Assembly (NCBI GenBank): GCA_949045875.1 | Contig: CARPYP010000005.1 | Location: 1-38,277, forward strand | DNA length: 38,277 nt | Direction: 5' to 3' | DNA from: an uncultured Clostridia bacterium | Lineage (GTDB): Bacteria; Bacillota; Clostridia; TANB77; CAG-508 | Part shown: positions 8,114 through 16,393 of the stretch, piece after piece | Position numbering within the stretch: position 1 is the first letter of the stretch | How the letters are laid out: each line of letters begins with the position of its first letter | The notes under the pieces: generated by a model | Seen by the model: the letters and a program-made list of their open reading frames with translations, nothing else | What the model was told of the DNA's origin: nothing | The model's database searches: none | Position numbers and translations under genes: made by a program

Positions 8114-8680
8114 TTGAACAAAAAGAAAAAGACAATATTGATAGTAATACTAATAATATTATTAATATTAATATTGATAACTCTAAAGGCTATAAATATT
8201 GAAAATATAATATTAAAAAACATATATACAAAGCAATATGAAGAGTGTATTTATAAGTGCTCAGAGGAATGCGAAATTGACCCTTTATTAGTACTTGCTA
8301 TAATAAGAGTTGAAAGTAACTTTAAAAAAGATAGTGTTTCATTAAGTCAGGCAAAAGGATTAATGCAATTAATGGATTCAACAGCAGACGAACTAGCAAC
8401 AAAATTAAACATGAATGAAGACTATGATATATTCAATGCAGAAACTAATATAGAACTAGGAACCACATATATGTCTAATTTATTAACATATTATAACAAC
8501 AATTTATATCTGGCATTAGCTGCATATAATGCTGGAATAGGAAATGTAAATAAATGGATAGAAAAAGGTACAATAAAAAAAGATGGTTCAGATATTGAAA
8601 ATATACCATTTAAAGAAACGAGAAATTATGTTAGAAAGGTTTTAAGAGATTATAAAATTTATAGTAGATTATATGGATAG
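8114..8680 (+). CDS. Lytic transglycosylase (SLT domain), membrane-anchored
   Basis: The TTG start at 8114 is chosen because AAGGAGA lies about 7 nt upstream and the protein then begins MNKKKKT followed by one hydrophobic segment (residues 7-25), a signal anchor. The SLT domain follows: a CEIDPLLVLAIIRVESNF helix with the catalytic Glu, then AKGLMQLM, ELGTTYMSNLL and ALAAYNAG. It cleaves peptidoglycan glycan strands outside the membrane and is about the length of small YjbJ-like enzymes. It overlaps the polA operon context (12-nt gap), so it is probably cotranscribed; this pairing is known in clostridia. Confidence 0.9.
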   Translation: MNKKKKTILIVILIILLILILITLKAINIENIILKNIYTKQYEECIYKCSEECEIDPLLVLAIIRVESNFKKDSVSLSQAKGLMQLMDSTADELATKLNMNEDYDIFNAETNIELGTTYMSNLLTYYNNNLYLALAAYNAGIGNVNKWIEKGTIKKDGSDIENIPFKETRNYVRKVLRDYKIYSRLYG

Positions 8681-8800
8681 TTGAAAAATTATTGCTCTTT
8701 GGCGTTATTGTTCTACAAAAGAAAATCCTTTGGCGTGTTACAAGCATGCCACTGGTATTTCTTTCTTGGGCGCTTAGCCAAATAACAATTCTTTTCCAAC
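8681..8800 (+). other. Structured intergenic element with nested imperfect inverted repeats
   Basis: The outer arms are about 8681-8704 and 8771-8799 (TTTGGC against GCCAAA, with A/T-rich extensions on both sides). Inner arms are near 8719-8737 and 8746-8765 (AAAGAAAATCC...GGCGTG against CATGCC...TTTCTTT). The motif TTTGGCGT occurs twice. The long double hairpin has no terminal T-run and fills the space between the transglycosylase and yqeK. It could be a MITE-like repeat or a leader RNA. No known riboswitch was recognised. Confidence 0.45.
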
Positions 8801-8836
8801 TAAGGTGTTATAAATATTAAAGGAAAAGGATTAAGG

Positions 8837-9430
8837 ATGGATAGTTTAGAGGAACAAATAAATAGAGATATAAAAGAAAGATTAACAGAGCATAGATATA
8901 TACATTCAATAGGGGTAATGAAAAAGGCAGAAGAACTAGCGAAATTTTATGGATTAGATAGTAAAAAAGCAAGATTAATAGGTTTAGTACATGATATAGC
9001 AAAACAGATGAAACCATTAGAAATAGAAGAATACATATCAAAATATAATGTAGAATTAGATGAGATAGAAAAATCAAATACAGAACTCATACATGCAAAA
9101 ATTGGTGCAGATATAAGTAAAAGAAACTATAATTTTGATGACCAAATGGTAGAGGCAGTAAAATATCATACAACAGGACATCCTAATATGGATATGATGG
9201 CAAAAATTATATTCATAGCAGATAAAATAGAAGAAAATAGAGATTATGAAGGTGTTGAAGAAAAAAGACAATTAGCATTCCTAAATATAGATAAAGCAAT
9301 AATAGAAACAATAGACTATACAACAAAAGACAGTATAAATAGAGGAAAAATGATACATGCAGACTCAATAAATACAAGAAACTATTTATTACAAAAAATT
9401 AATTATAAAACAGAAATAACTAAAATGTAA
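8837..9430 (+). CDS. yqeK: HD-domain diadenosine tetraphosphate hydrolase YqeK
   Basis: The gene encodes 197 residues. The metal-binding HD pattern is complete: EHRYIHSIGV near residue 20, LVHDIAK at about 52, HAKIGA near 88 and the YHTTGHPNM segment, then FIADKIEENRDYEGV. This order is that of YqeK, which hydrolyses Ap4A symmetrically to ADP and is commonly encoded near nadD and rsfS. Those partners are absent here, so the gene has moved or the usual cluster is split. Start: ATG 8837 after AAAGGA-type sequence. The product is cytoplasmic and stress-nucleotide related. Confidence 0.9.
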   Translation: MDSLEEQINRDIKERLTEHRYIHSIGVMKKAEELAKFYGLDSKKARLIGLVHDIAKQMKPLEIEEYISKYNVELDEIEKSNTELIHAKIGADISKRNYNFDDQMVEAVKYHTTGHPNMDMMAKIIFIADKIEENRDYEGVEEKRQLAFLNIDKAIIETIDYTTKDSINRGKMIHADSINTRNYLLQKINYKTEITKM

Positions 9431-9565
9431 CTGTATAGTAGCTCTATCAACAAATATATAATAATACTTTATGAATTATATATAATAATTATAAAATAAT
9501 AGAATAAAACCTCAAATTACGAATAAAATAATAAGAAAAATAATTGGACATGTAAGAGGTAATTT

Positions 9566-10663
9566 ATGATTATTGATATGGGTTATTGGAATAAAGTTAT
9601 AAGAAGAATAATAGGACTAGCATTAACTATTGTAGGTATATGTTTAGCAATAAAACTTTCGGTATTTTATACACCTTTTTTGATTGCTATAGCAATTGCA
9701 ATGCTAATAGAGCCTTTAATAAAATGGACCTCTAAAAAAACAAAACTAGAAAGAAAGAAGATTGCAATAATAGTATTAGTATTGGTATTTGCAATAATTA
9801 TAGGGATATTAGTTTTAGGAATAACAACTCTAATTTCTGAAGCCTCTAATCTATTATCAGGATTAAATGGATATATAGATATTGCATATGAAAAAGTACA
9901 AGAATTTACACAATATATTAAATTTGATGGATTTGAAAATAAAGAAGAACTAAATACAATTCTTCAAAATGCAACAAGAAATCTACTTGATACAGTATCA
10001 AATATTATTACTAGTTTTTTACAATCTGTATTAAATGCAGTTACTTCACTTCCAGAAATAGGAATTTATACAGTAATCACAATTATCGCAACATATTTTA
10101 TGTGTACAGATAGATTATATATGTTAGACCAATTAGAACATCATTTACCTAAGAGTTGGGTAAGAAAAATAGGAATACATGTTAGGGAGATTGCTTCATA
10201 TTTAGGAAGTTATTTAAAAGCTGAATTTATATTGATAGGAATTGATTTCCTAATTGTTTTAGTTGGTTTACTAGCAATGAACTTTTTTGGTTTTAACATT
10301 GAATATCCATTACTTGTAGCATTAGGAATTGGATTTGTAGATGCTTTACCTTTAGTAGGCTCAGGAACTGCAATGGTACCTTGGGCAGTAGTATCTGCAT
10401 TAAATGGAGATTTAAGATTAGCAATATCAATATTAGTACTATTTGCAATAATAATTATAGTAAGACAATTATTGGAACCTAAAATTGTAAGCTCACAAAT
10501 AGGAATTCATCCTATATTTACATTAATATCAATGTATACAGGATATAAATTTATAGGTGTATTAGGAATGTTAATAGGGCCTATTATACTTATCATATTA
10601 AAAAGTATTTTTGGAAGACTAATTGATAAGGGAATATTAAAAACGATTTTTGATAGGAGATAG
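9566..10663 (+). CDS. AI-2E family / YtvI-like permease
   Basis: The gene encodes 365 residues with about seven hydrophobic segments in the AI-2E order: two close N-terminal helices (residues about 13-45), a third near 64-90, an amphipathic extracytoplasmic region (about 95-165), then helices from residue 165. The signature VDALPLVGSGTAMVPWAV and the final EPKIVSSQIGIHPI motif are present. In spore formers such proteins include YtvI, a sporulation membrane protein; others are proposed transporters or Na+(Li+)/H+ antiporters. The exact subgroup is not certain. It stands alone, with a terminator after it and guaA convergent. Confidence 0.85.
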   Translation: MIIDMGYWNKVIRRIIGLALTIVGICLAIKLSVFYTPFLIAIAIAMLIEPLIKWTSKKTKLERKKIAIIVLVLVFAIIIGILVLGITTLISEASNLLSGLNGYIDIAYEKVQEFTQYIKFDGFENKEELNTILQNATRNLLDTVSNIITSFLQSVLNAVTSLPEIGIYTVITIIATYFMCTDRLYMLDQLEHHLPKSWVRKIGIHVREIASYLGSYLKAEFILIGIDFLIVLVGLLAMNFFGFNIEYPLLVALGIGFVDALPLVGSGTAMVPWAVVSALNGDLRLAISILVLFAIIIIVRQLLEPKIVSSQIGIHPIFTLISMYTGYKFIGVLGMLIGPIILIILKSIFGRLIDKGILKTIFDRR

Positions 10664-10713
10664 ATTTTGAAACTTAAAAGAATTTATATGTATTTAAGAT
10701 TATTACTAATAAG

Positions 10714-10769
10714 AAATCGAGTAGGAATAAATAAGGAATTATTTATTCTTTACTCGATTTAGTTTTTTT
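10714..10769. terminator. Bidirectional terminator between the permease gene and guaA
   Basis: A stem of about 21 bp with one small bulge (AAATCGAGTA... against ...TACTCGATTT) and a GGAA loop is followed on the plus strand by seven T. The T-run overlaps the last codon of guaA. Confidence 0.8.
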
Positions 10770-12306
10770 ATTCCCACTCAATTGTTGCAGGTGGTTTTGA
10801 AGTTATATCGTAAACAATTCTATTTATATGTTTTACTTCATTTACAATCCTTGAAGATACTTTTTCTAAAATATCATAAGGTATTTTTGCCCAAGTAGCA
10901 GTCATAAAATCTGATGTTTCTACAGCTCTTAATGCAAGAGTATAGTCATAAGTTCTTTCGTCACCCATAACTCCAACAGAGCGTAAATTTGTAAGTACAG
11001 CGAAGTATTGATTTAAATTTTTATTTAGTCCTGCATTTGAAATTTCTTCTCTAAAAATAGCATCTGCCTCTTTTAAGATTTCTAATTTTTCATATGTAAT
11101 ATCTCCAATGATACGAATTGCAAGTCCTGGACCAGGGAAAGGTTGACGATATACTAAGTGATCAGGAATGCCAAGTTCCAGACCAGTTTGTCTCACTTCA
11201 TCTTTAAATAAGTCCCTTAAAGGTTCAACTATTTCCTTAAAATCTACATAGTCAGGAAGTCCTCCAACATTATGATGACTTTTTATAGTTTGTCCATTAC
11301 TAGCACCACTTTCAATAACATCAGGATAAATAGTTCCTTGAACTAAAAAGTCAACTTTTCCAATCTTTTTAGATTCTTCTTCAAATACTCTTATAAATTC
11401 TTCACCAATAATTTTTCTTTTTTGTTCAGGGTCTGATACACCTGCAAGTTTAGCTAAAAAACGTTCTTTAGCATTAACTCTAATTAAATTTATATCATAT
11501 TGTTCTCTAAAGATTTTTTCAACTTCATCACCTTCATTTTTACGAAGAAGACCATGGTCAACGAAGATACAAGTTAAATTTTTTCCTATTGCTTTATTTA
11601 ATAATACAGCAGCAACAGAAGAATCAACACCACCAGATAAAGCACATAATGCTTTTCCATTTCCAATTTTATTTTTTAATGCTTTTACAGATTCTTCAAC
11701 AAATGAAGACATATTCCAATCACCAGAACAATTACAAATATTATATATGAAATTTTTAATAATTTGTGTACCATTTTTTGTTAAGTTTACCTCTGGATGG
11801 AATTGAATTCCATAAATTTTCTTATTGTCGTCAGCAATACCAGCATTAGGGCAATCAGAAGTATAGCCAATATTTTTAAATCCTTCAGGTAATTTGTTTA
11901 CAAAGTAAGTATGACTCATAAGACATATATTTTGATTTTCAAATCCAGAAAATAGAGGAGAGGTATTATCTATATTTACTAAAGTTTCTCCATATTCACG
12001 TTTATTAGCTTGTTCAACATTTCCTCCAAGTAAATGACTAATTAATTGCATACCATAACAAATACCAAGTACAGGTATCCCAAGGTTTAAAATTTTTTTA
12101 TCACACATTAAAGCATTTTCTTCATAAACGCTAGATGGACTACCAGTAAAAATAATTCCTTTTGGATTTTTCTTTTTTATTTCTTCAATTGATATATCAT
12201 GAGGTACGATTTCTGAATAAACATTACATTCACGAACACGCCTTGCAATTAATTGATTATATTGTCCATAAAAATTTAGAATTAGTATAGTTTCTTTATT
12301 TTCCAT
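10768..12306 (-). CDS. guaA: GMP synthase, glutamine-hydrolysing
   Basis: The gene encodes 512 residues, the standard length. The N-terminal class I glutamine amidotransferase has Cys83 in GICYGMQ and the His/Glu pair in GIQFHPEV. The ATP-pyrophosphatase P-loop is ALSGGVDSSV (about 218), followed by FVDHGLLRKNE. The C-terminal dimerisation domain ends KPPATIEWE, the invariant terminus. It converts XMP plus glutamine to GMP in the cytoplasm. The start follows GGGAGG on the minus strand. It is monocistronic, with a promoter at 12429-12457 and a leader hairpin at 12338-12372. Confidence 0.97.
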   Translation of the reverse strand: MENKETILILNFYGQYNQLIARRVRECNVYSEIVPHDISIEEIKKKNPKGIIFTGSPSSVYEENALMCDKKILNLGIPVLGICYGMQLISHLLGGNVEQANKREYGETLVNIDNTSPLFSGFENQNICLMSHTYFVNKLPEGFKNIGYTSDCPNAGIADDNKKIYGIQFHPEVNLTKNGTQIIKNFIYNICNCSGDWNMSSFVEESVKALKNKIGNGKALCALSGGVDSSVAAVLLNKAIGKNLTCIFVDHGLLRKNEGDEVEKIFREQYDINLIRVNAKERFLAKLAGVSDPEQKRKIIGEEFIRVFEEESKKIGKVDFLVQGTIYPDVIESGASNGQTIKSHHNVGGLPDYVDFKEIVEPLRDLFKDEVRQTGLELGIPDHLVYRQPFPGPGLAIRIIGDITYEKLEILKEADAIFREEISNAGLNKNLNQYFAVLTNLRSVGVMGDERTYDYTLALRAVETSDFMTATWAKIPYDILEKVSSRIVNEVKHINRIVYDITSKPPATIEWE

Positions 12307-12337
12307 ATTTTCCTCCCAAATAAATTTTTTTAATTAT

Positions 12338-12372
12338 ATTGTAGTGGTAAATTGCATGTTCCCACTTACAAT
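12338..12372 (-). promoter_or_regulatory. Leader hairpin upstream of guaA
   Basis: In the minus-strand transcript ATTGTA(A)GTGG pairs with CCACTACAAT, about 10 bp with one bulged A. No purine riboswitch core was recognised. Its role is unknown. Confidence 0.4.
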
Positions 12373-12391
12373 TTATAGTTAATTTTATTGA

Positions 12392-12406
12392 GTACATTTA
12401 ATGTAC
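12392..12406. repeat. 15-bp palindrome in the guaA leader
   Basis: GTACATT T AATGTAC is a perfect inverted repeat just downstream of the predicted guaA promoter. It is placed where a repressor operator would act, but the regulator is unknown. Confidence 0.4.
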
Positions 12407-12428
12407 CCATATGTAAAATCATTCATAT

Positions 12429-12457
12429 ATTTTATCATAATACCCACAAAATGTAAA
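12429..12457 (-). promoter_or_regulatory. Promoter candidate for guaA
   Basis: Read on the minus strand: TTTACA (12457-12452), a 17-nt spacer and TAAAAT (12434-12429). Confidence 0.55.
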
Positions 12458-12482
12458 TAAAATAAGGCAAATTTTACTCTAG

Positions 12483-12499
12483 TGTCGAATTCTGTCGTA
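12483..12499 (+). promoter_or_regulatory. Two tandem Spo0A-like boxes upstream of the TasA-like operon
   Basis: TGTCGAA (12483-12489) matches the Spo0A core box, and TGTCGTA (12493-12499) repeats it with exactly 10-bp spacing, one helical turn. They lie about 10 bp upstream of the -35 element at 12509. This placement fits direct control of the biofilm/surface operon by Spo0A. It is an inference from motif and spacing only. Confidence 0.5.
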
Positions 12500-12508
12500 C
12501 GATTTTTC

Positions 12509-12537
12509 TTGCATTTTGTAATTTAGGCGAGTATAAT
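12509..12537 (+). promoter_or_regulatory. Promoter of the SipW/TasA-like operon
   Basis: TTGCAT (12509-12514), a 17-nt spacer and TATAAT (12532-12537) precede the 12599 gene. Confidence 0.7.
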
Positions 12538-12598
12538 CAATAGCATAGTGTGAGTTACATAATCATGCTAAATAATTTAAGAAGGGAGGATAAACTTT

Positions 12599-13201
12599 AT
12601 GAATAAGAAGAAAATAATTTCAATTTTCACAATTATTGTCTTAATTATATTATCTTTTTTAACTGGTAGTACATTTGCCAAATATTTAACTGAATATAAA
12701 ACCACAGCTTCATTACAAATAGCAAGGTGGTCAGTATCAGAAGAATTTTTAGTAAATGGAGTTAGTAACGAATCTCAAAAAATAAATCTTGCAACAACGT
12801 ATAATCCTGAAACTTTAGTAAATGGGAAAATTGCACCAGGTACATCTGGAACTTTTGGAGTACAAATAGATGCAACTGGAACAGAAACTGGAATAAATTA
12901 TGAAATTAAATTTGATAGAATTTTAGGAGCAATAATTAATAATTTAGTATTCACTTATAACAATAATACTTATTCTAATTTATCAGAATTATCAAATATT
13001 ATAAGTGGAAAGATTGCAGCAAATGCAGAAAACAAAATTGTAAATTTAGAAATCGGATGGTGTTGGCCATATGAAACAGTAGAAAATGGAAGTTTTCATG
13101 ATGGAGATATCCAAGATACTTTAGATGGTTCAACTATTTATAATTCTAAATACAGCTTTGATGTTACAATAACATGTACTCAGGATATTCCAAAAGTCTA
13201 A
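12599..13201 (+). CDS. TasA/CalY-like secreted matrix protein with a SipW-type signal peptide
   Basis: The gene encodes 200 residues, starting after GGGAGG. It has an N-terminal MNKKK, a hydrophobic core (8-25) and a SipW-type junction STFAKYLTEYKTTASL, with cleavage expected before or near AKY. The mature part has the TasA/camelysin-like features IAPGTSGTFGVQIDATGT, then a WCWPYE segment and DTLDGS, all repeated in the paralogue at 14114. In Bacillus such proteins form biofilm amyloid fibres after processing by SipW. It is the first gene of the operon, followed by a hairpin at 13271 that may reduce read-through and keep this structural product more abundant than the downstream peptidase. Confidence 0.8.
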   Translation: MNKKKIISIFTIIVLIILSFLTGSTFAKYLTEYKTTASLQIARWSVSEEFLVNGVSNESQKINLATTYNPETLVNGKIAPGTSGTFGVQIDATGTETGINYEIKFDRILGAIINNLVFTYNNNTYSNLSELSNIISGKIAANAENKIVNLEIGWCWPYETVENGSFHDGDIQDTLDGSTIYNSKYSFDVTITCTQDIPKV

Positions 13202-13270
13202 AACTTTGAAAAATCAAATTGATTTTGAAATTCAAATTTGTTCTTAATTTTATAAAAAATCATTATTTAA

Positions 13271-13307
13271 GTAAGAACTAATTATATGGATTTTAATTAG
13301 TTCTTAC
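13271..13307 (+). terminator. Hairpin between the TasA-like gene and the signal peptidase gene
   Basis: A 14-bp perfect stem (GTAAGAACTAATTA / TAATTAGTTCTTAC) has a 9-nt loop. The following tract is A/T-rich without a clean T-run, so partial termination or mRNA 3'-end protection is likelier than a full stop. Confidence 0.6.
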
Positions 13308-13340
13308 AATTAAATTTTTATTCATAAAGTTCATATCACA

Positions 13341-14117
13341 ATGAAGAGTTTTATCAAATTTATTATTTATTCACTAATTCTATCAATTGTAATCAGTTTT
13401 ATATTTTTGAAATTTATAAATAAATCAGAAATTAGTCAGCTATTTGGATATAGTTGTTTAAAGGTTATAACAGGTAGTATGGAACCTGAGATAAAAACTG
13501 GTGAAAATGTATTAATAAAAAAATGTAAAGATTACAATGTAGGAGATATTATAACTTATATTACAAAAGATTTAGAAATAATAACTCATAGAATTGTTTT
13601 AAAAGATGAAGGACTCTATTATACAAAAGGAGATGCTAATAATGTAGAGGATCCTGAGCCAATATTAAACAACCAGATTTATGGTAAAGTTATTTTTCAT
13701 TTTAATTCATTTTTGCCTAATTCATTTTTTTCTTTTGCAAAATTTATTAATTCCAATAAAACCTCAATAAATGCTAAAATTGCAAAGCCAATTTTTATAG
13801 TAAATGGTGATAAAGAAATTTTAATTGAAAAGTATGGTAGTGTAAATGATTATAATTTCTCTGTTAAAAATTATAATGACAACAACAATACAAGTGAAGT
13901 CAGCCTAAATTATAAAATAGAAATTATTGCTAATGAAAATATAAAATATCAATTGTTTTGTAATGATAATTTAGTAAATGTAAATAACATTTTTACTTTA
14001 CCACATAGTAATCCTAAAGAAGATAATTATACATTAAAAATAGAGGCTCCAGAAGATTATAAAGGGAGTGTAAAAATAAATGTATATGCATATCAAATGA
14101 AGGAGGGGAAAAGTTGA
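13341..14117 (+). CDS. SipW-like (ER-type) signal peptidase I with a C-terminal TasA-like extension
   Basis: Residues 5-25 form the membrane anchor. The catalytic Ser46 sits in VITGSMEPEI and His83 in IITHRIV, with Asp98 in KGDANN. A Ser-His enzyme without the bacterial Lys is the ER/SipW type. Past residue 135 the chain has no second membrane helix. Instead about 110 extra residues follow, containing YNFSVKNYNDNNNTSEVSLN and a beta-rich tail like those of TasA/CalY substrates; B. subtilis SipW is only about 190 residues. It should remove signal peptides from its neighbours, the FAKY-type proteins at 12599 and 14852. The ATG has no good ribosome-binding site (CATATCACA upstream), consistent with low expression. 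The stop overlaps the next start by 4 nt. Confidence 0.85.
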   Translation: MKSFIKFIIYSLILSIVISFIFLKFINKSEISQLFGYSCLKVITGSMEPEIKTGENVLIKKCKDYNVGDIITYITKDLEIITHRIVLKDEGLYYTKGDANNVEDPEPILNNQIYGKVIFHFNSFLPNSFFSFAKFINSNKTSINAKIAKPIFIVNGDKEILIEKYGSVNDYNFSVKNYNDNNNTSEVSLNYKIEIIANENIKYQLFCNDNLVNVNNIFTLPHSNPKEDNYTLKIEAPEDYKGSVKINVYAYQMKEGKS

Positions 14118-14836
14118 TATTATTTAATAATAAAGAGGCTGATTTAGAGCATAAAAAAACTTATAGAGAAAATATCAAGTTTAAATTTGCTGGTTCTGCG
14201 TTATTGTTAAAACGTAATAAAAATGGAAAAATAAAAAAAGTCTTACAGATTCATTCTGGATATAAATTAAAAAATAATGGTATTTATGAATTAATACTTA
14301 ATGATGATTATTTAATTCATTTTTGTTTAAAAAAGAGATTATTTATAATCTTGTTTCTAATAGGAATTATACTATTTGGTTCATTTTATTTTGGTTTTAA
14401 ATCTCAAAACTTTTCTTATACCCCAAATGATAATGTATACATATTTACTACTACTGATGTCGAATTCAGAAATATAGATTTAATTGAAAACTACAAAAAA
14501 TCTACAGTTTTAAATGATAAAATTGCACCAGGTACTGTAGGTAACTTTACTATACTGATTGATAATAATACACGTGATGATTACAAATATTCATTTATAT
14601 TTAATGAAAAAAATATGAAACCTGAAGGATTATACTTTAAATTCAAAGGAATTAAATATTATAAAATTAAAGATTTAATATATCAACTTAATGGCTCATT
14701 AAAGGCTCATAAAGCAAATGTTTTAAAAATTGAATGGTGTTGGGATTATCAAGGAGATGATATAAAAGATACACTAGATGGTACTTTAGCTTTAGATTAT
14801 TCATTTGAAATATCATTAGTATCTACAAAATTATAA
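14114..14836 (+). CDS. Membrane-anchored TasA-like protein
   Basis: The TTG start at 14114 is supported by AAGGAGGGG a few nt upstream and by its 4-nt overlap with the peptidase stop (TTGA). About 75 charged residues (KFAGSALLLKRNKNGKIKKV) precede a single membrane helix (about 76-95). The outside part then repeats elements of the 12599 protein: NDKIAPGTVGNFTILIDNNT, IEWCWDYQGDDIKDTLDG and a final YSFEISL strand. It appears to be a paralogue in which the cleavable signal has been replaced by a cytoplasmic domain plus anchor. It might tether or nucleate the fibre, as TapA does in Bacillus; that role is inference. Confidence 0.7.
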   Translation: MILFNNKEADLEHKKTYRENIKFKFAGSALLLKRNKNGKIKKVLQIHSGYKLKNNGIYELILNDDYLIHFCLKKRLFIILFLIGIILFGSFYFGFKSQNFSYTPNDNVYIFTTTDVEFRNIDLIENYKKSTVLNDKIAPGTVGNFTILIDNNTRDDYKYSFIFNEKNMKPEGLYFKFKGIKYYKIKDLIYQLNGSLKAHKANVLKIEWCWDYQGDDIKDTLDGTLALDYSFEISLVSTKL

Positions 14837-14851
14837 AGGAGGGGAGAAAAA

Positions 14852-15538
14852 GTGTATAAAAAATATATAATTATATTTATTTTTAATTTATTATTTTTAA
14901 TTAATAATAATCAGACATTTGCTAAATATGTATTTAATGATACATTAAATGTTGCAATACTTAATACAGGAGGCAATTATTATCTAATTAAATATACAGA
15001 GAAAGGTAATTCTAATGAAAAAATAGAGAAAGTATATAAAGGTGATAATCATGACTCAAATGGAGCAATATTAAAACAATGGATAATTGATAAAAGAACT
15101 ACTCTAGAAACAATTAAAATTGAAGATGATAGTGGAGATATAAAAGACTGCTCATATCTTTTTGGTGGAAGTAATGAAATTCTAGTATGTGTATTTCTCA
15201 AAAAAATTGATTTAAGTGGATTTAATACAGAAAATGTTACTGATATGAAATTCATGTTTTATGATTGTGTTAGTTTGGTTGATTTAAATGTTTCAAATTT
15301 AAATACTAGTAAAGTTATAGATATGTCTTATATGTTTAAGAACTGTCAATCTCTACAAATAATTGATTTAAGAAGTTTCGACACGCATAATGTTACTAAT
15401 ATGAATGGTATGTTTGGAAATTGTAGAGTAGCAAAAGAAATTAAGGTTTCTTCAAGATGGACAACTGAAAAAGCCTCTACTCAGAATATGTTTAGAGACT
15501 GTGGAGTATCTTCTGTAAGTTTTAATAGTTCTTCTTAA
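14852..15538 (+). CDS. BspA-like (DUF285) leucine-rich surface protein
   Basis: The GTG start at 14852 follows AAAGGAGGGG. The signal region (hydrophobic 5-20, then QTFAKYVFNDTLNVAIL) has the same FAKY junction as the 12599 protein, which marks it as a substrate of the neighbouring SipW-like peptidase. Residues about 105-225 hold three to four DUF285 repeats (ENVTDMKFMFYDCVSLVDLN, SKVIDMSYMFKNCQSLQIID, HNVTNMNGMFGNC). These are leucine-rich adhesion-type repeats seen in gut bacterial surface proteins. The array is short, and the chain ends in SFNSSS with no sortase motif, so it is probably secreted or held by the matrix. It is the last gene of the operon. Confidence 0.8.
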   Translation: MYKKYIIIFIFNLLFLINNNQTFAKYVFNDTLNVAILNTGGNYYLIKYTEKGNSNEKIEKVYKGDNHDSNGAILKQWIIDKRTTLETIKIEDDSGDIKDCSYLFGGSNEILVCVFLKKIDLSGFNTENVTDMKFMFYDCVSLVDLNVSNLNTSKVIDMSYMFKNCQSLQIIDLRSFDTHNVTNMNGMFGNCRVAKEIKVSSRWTTEKASTQNMFRDCGVSSVSFNSSS

Positions 15539-15566
15539 GGTATTAGAATTTATTTATATAAGAGAG

Positions 15567-15597
15567 GCGCACACGATAAAAATACCGTGTGCGTTTT
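15567..15597 (+). terminator. Terminator of the SipW-like operon
   Basis: CGCACACG (15568-15575) pairs with CGTGTGCG (15586-15593) and is followed by TTTT. Confidence 0.8.
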
Positions 15598-15605
15598 ACT
15601 TACTT

Positions 15606-15710
15606 AAAAGAGTCAATGAAAAAAGAAATGATACTGCAACAACTAAGGTTATTGATATATTAGCACAAAATGCTATGAAAAGATTTGGTGTAGCACATCC
15701 GCAAATTTGA
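15606..15710 (+). pseudogene. Unidentified gene fragment
   Basis: A frame without its own start codon reads KRVNEKRNDTATTKVIDILA, then QNAMKRFGVAHPQI and TGA. Composition and codon use look protein-like, but the piece begins immediately after a terminator. It is probably the end of a deleted gene. The family is not recognised. Confidence 0.3.
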
Positions 15711-15782
15711 AAAAAATGGTTTCAAAAATTTACATAATTACATAATATATTATATATTCAAAATAGATAGGGGGATAATATT

Positions 15783-16362
15783 TTGGAACTAAAGGGGAAG
15801 AAGATAGGTTTTTGTTTAACAGGTTCTTTTTATACATTTAAAAATACCTTTGATGAAATGAAAAAAATCATAAAAAAAGGTGGAGAAGTTATCCCTATTA
15901 TGTCTTATTATGCTTATAATACTGATAGCAAATTTGGAAAAGCTAAAGACTTTGTTTGTGAAATAGAAAATATTACAGGGAAGAAGGTTATACATAGTAT
16001 GCAAGAAGCGGAATATATTTCGGACTATTGCGAATTAGATATAATGATTATTACTCCATGCTCACGGAAATACAATCGCAAAACTTGCAAATTCAATAAC
16101 TGATACACCAGTATTAGTTGCTTCTAGAACTCATTTAAAAGATAGTAAGCCATTAGTTTTAGGACTTTGTTGTAAAGATGGCTTAAGTCTTAATGCCGAA
16201 AATATAGGAAAATTATTAAATAGGAAAGATTTGTTTTTTGTACCATTTAGGCAGGATAATCCAATAACTAAGCCATATTCAATATGTTTTGATTACAAGT
16301 ACATAATAAAAACTTTAGAGAATGCATTAGATAAGGAACAGATACAACCATTATTAAACTAA
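15783..16362 (+). CDS. spoVFB: Dipicolinate synthase subunit B, read through a +1 frameshift at CGG
   Basis: The TTG start follows AGGGGG. The N-terminus LKGKKIGFCLTGSFYTFKNT and KKGGEVIPIMSYYAYN identify the flavoprotein-like subunit B of dipicolinate synthase, made in the mother cell to load the spore core with dipicolinic acid. The zero frame meets CGG at 16065-16067 (TGC TCA C GGA AAT ACA) and would stop at 16103. Skipping C16065 gives PCSGNTIAKLANSITDTPV and continues to QIQPLL-N and TAA 16360-16362, the expected ending, for a total of about 192 residues (the family is about 195-200). Upstream, CATAATATA at 15741-15749 resembles a SigE/SigK -10 element. Subunit A is not adjacent, although the two are usually paired. 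Confidence 0.88.
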
Positions 16363-16393
16363 AAACATTTTTTCGTTTTTTGATAAAAAACTA

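Noticed and set aside
12307..12480. Purine riboswitch ahead of guaA
   Set aside because: A hairpin is present but the conserved three-way-junction core could not be found.
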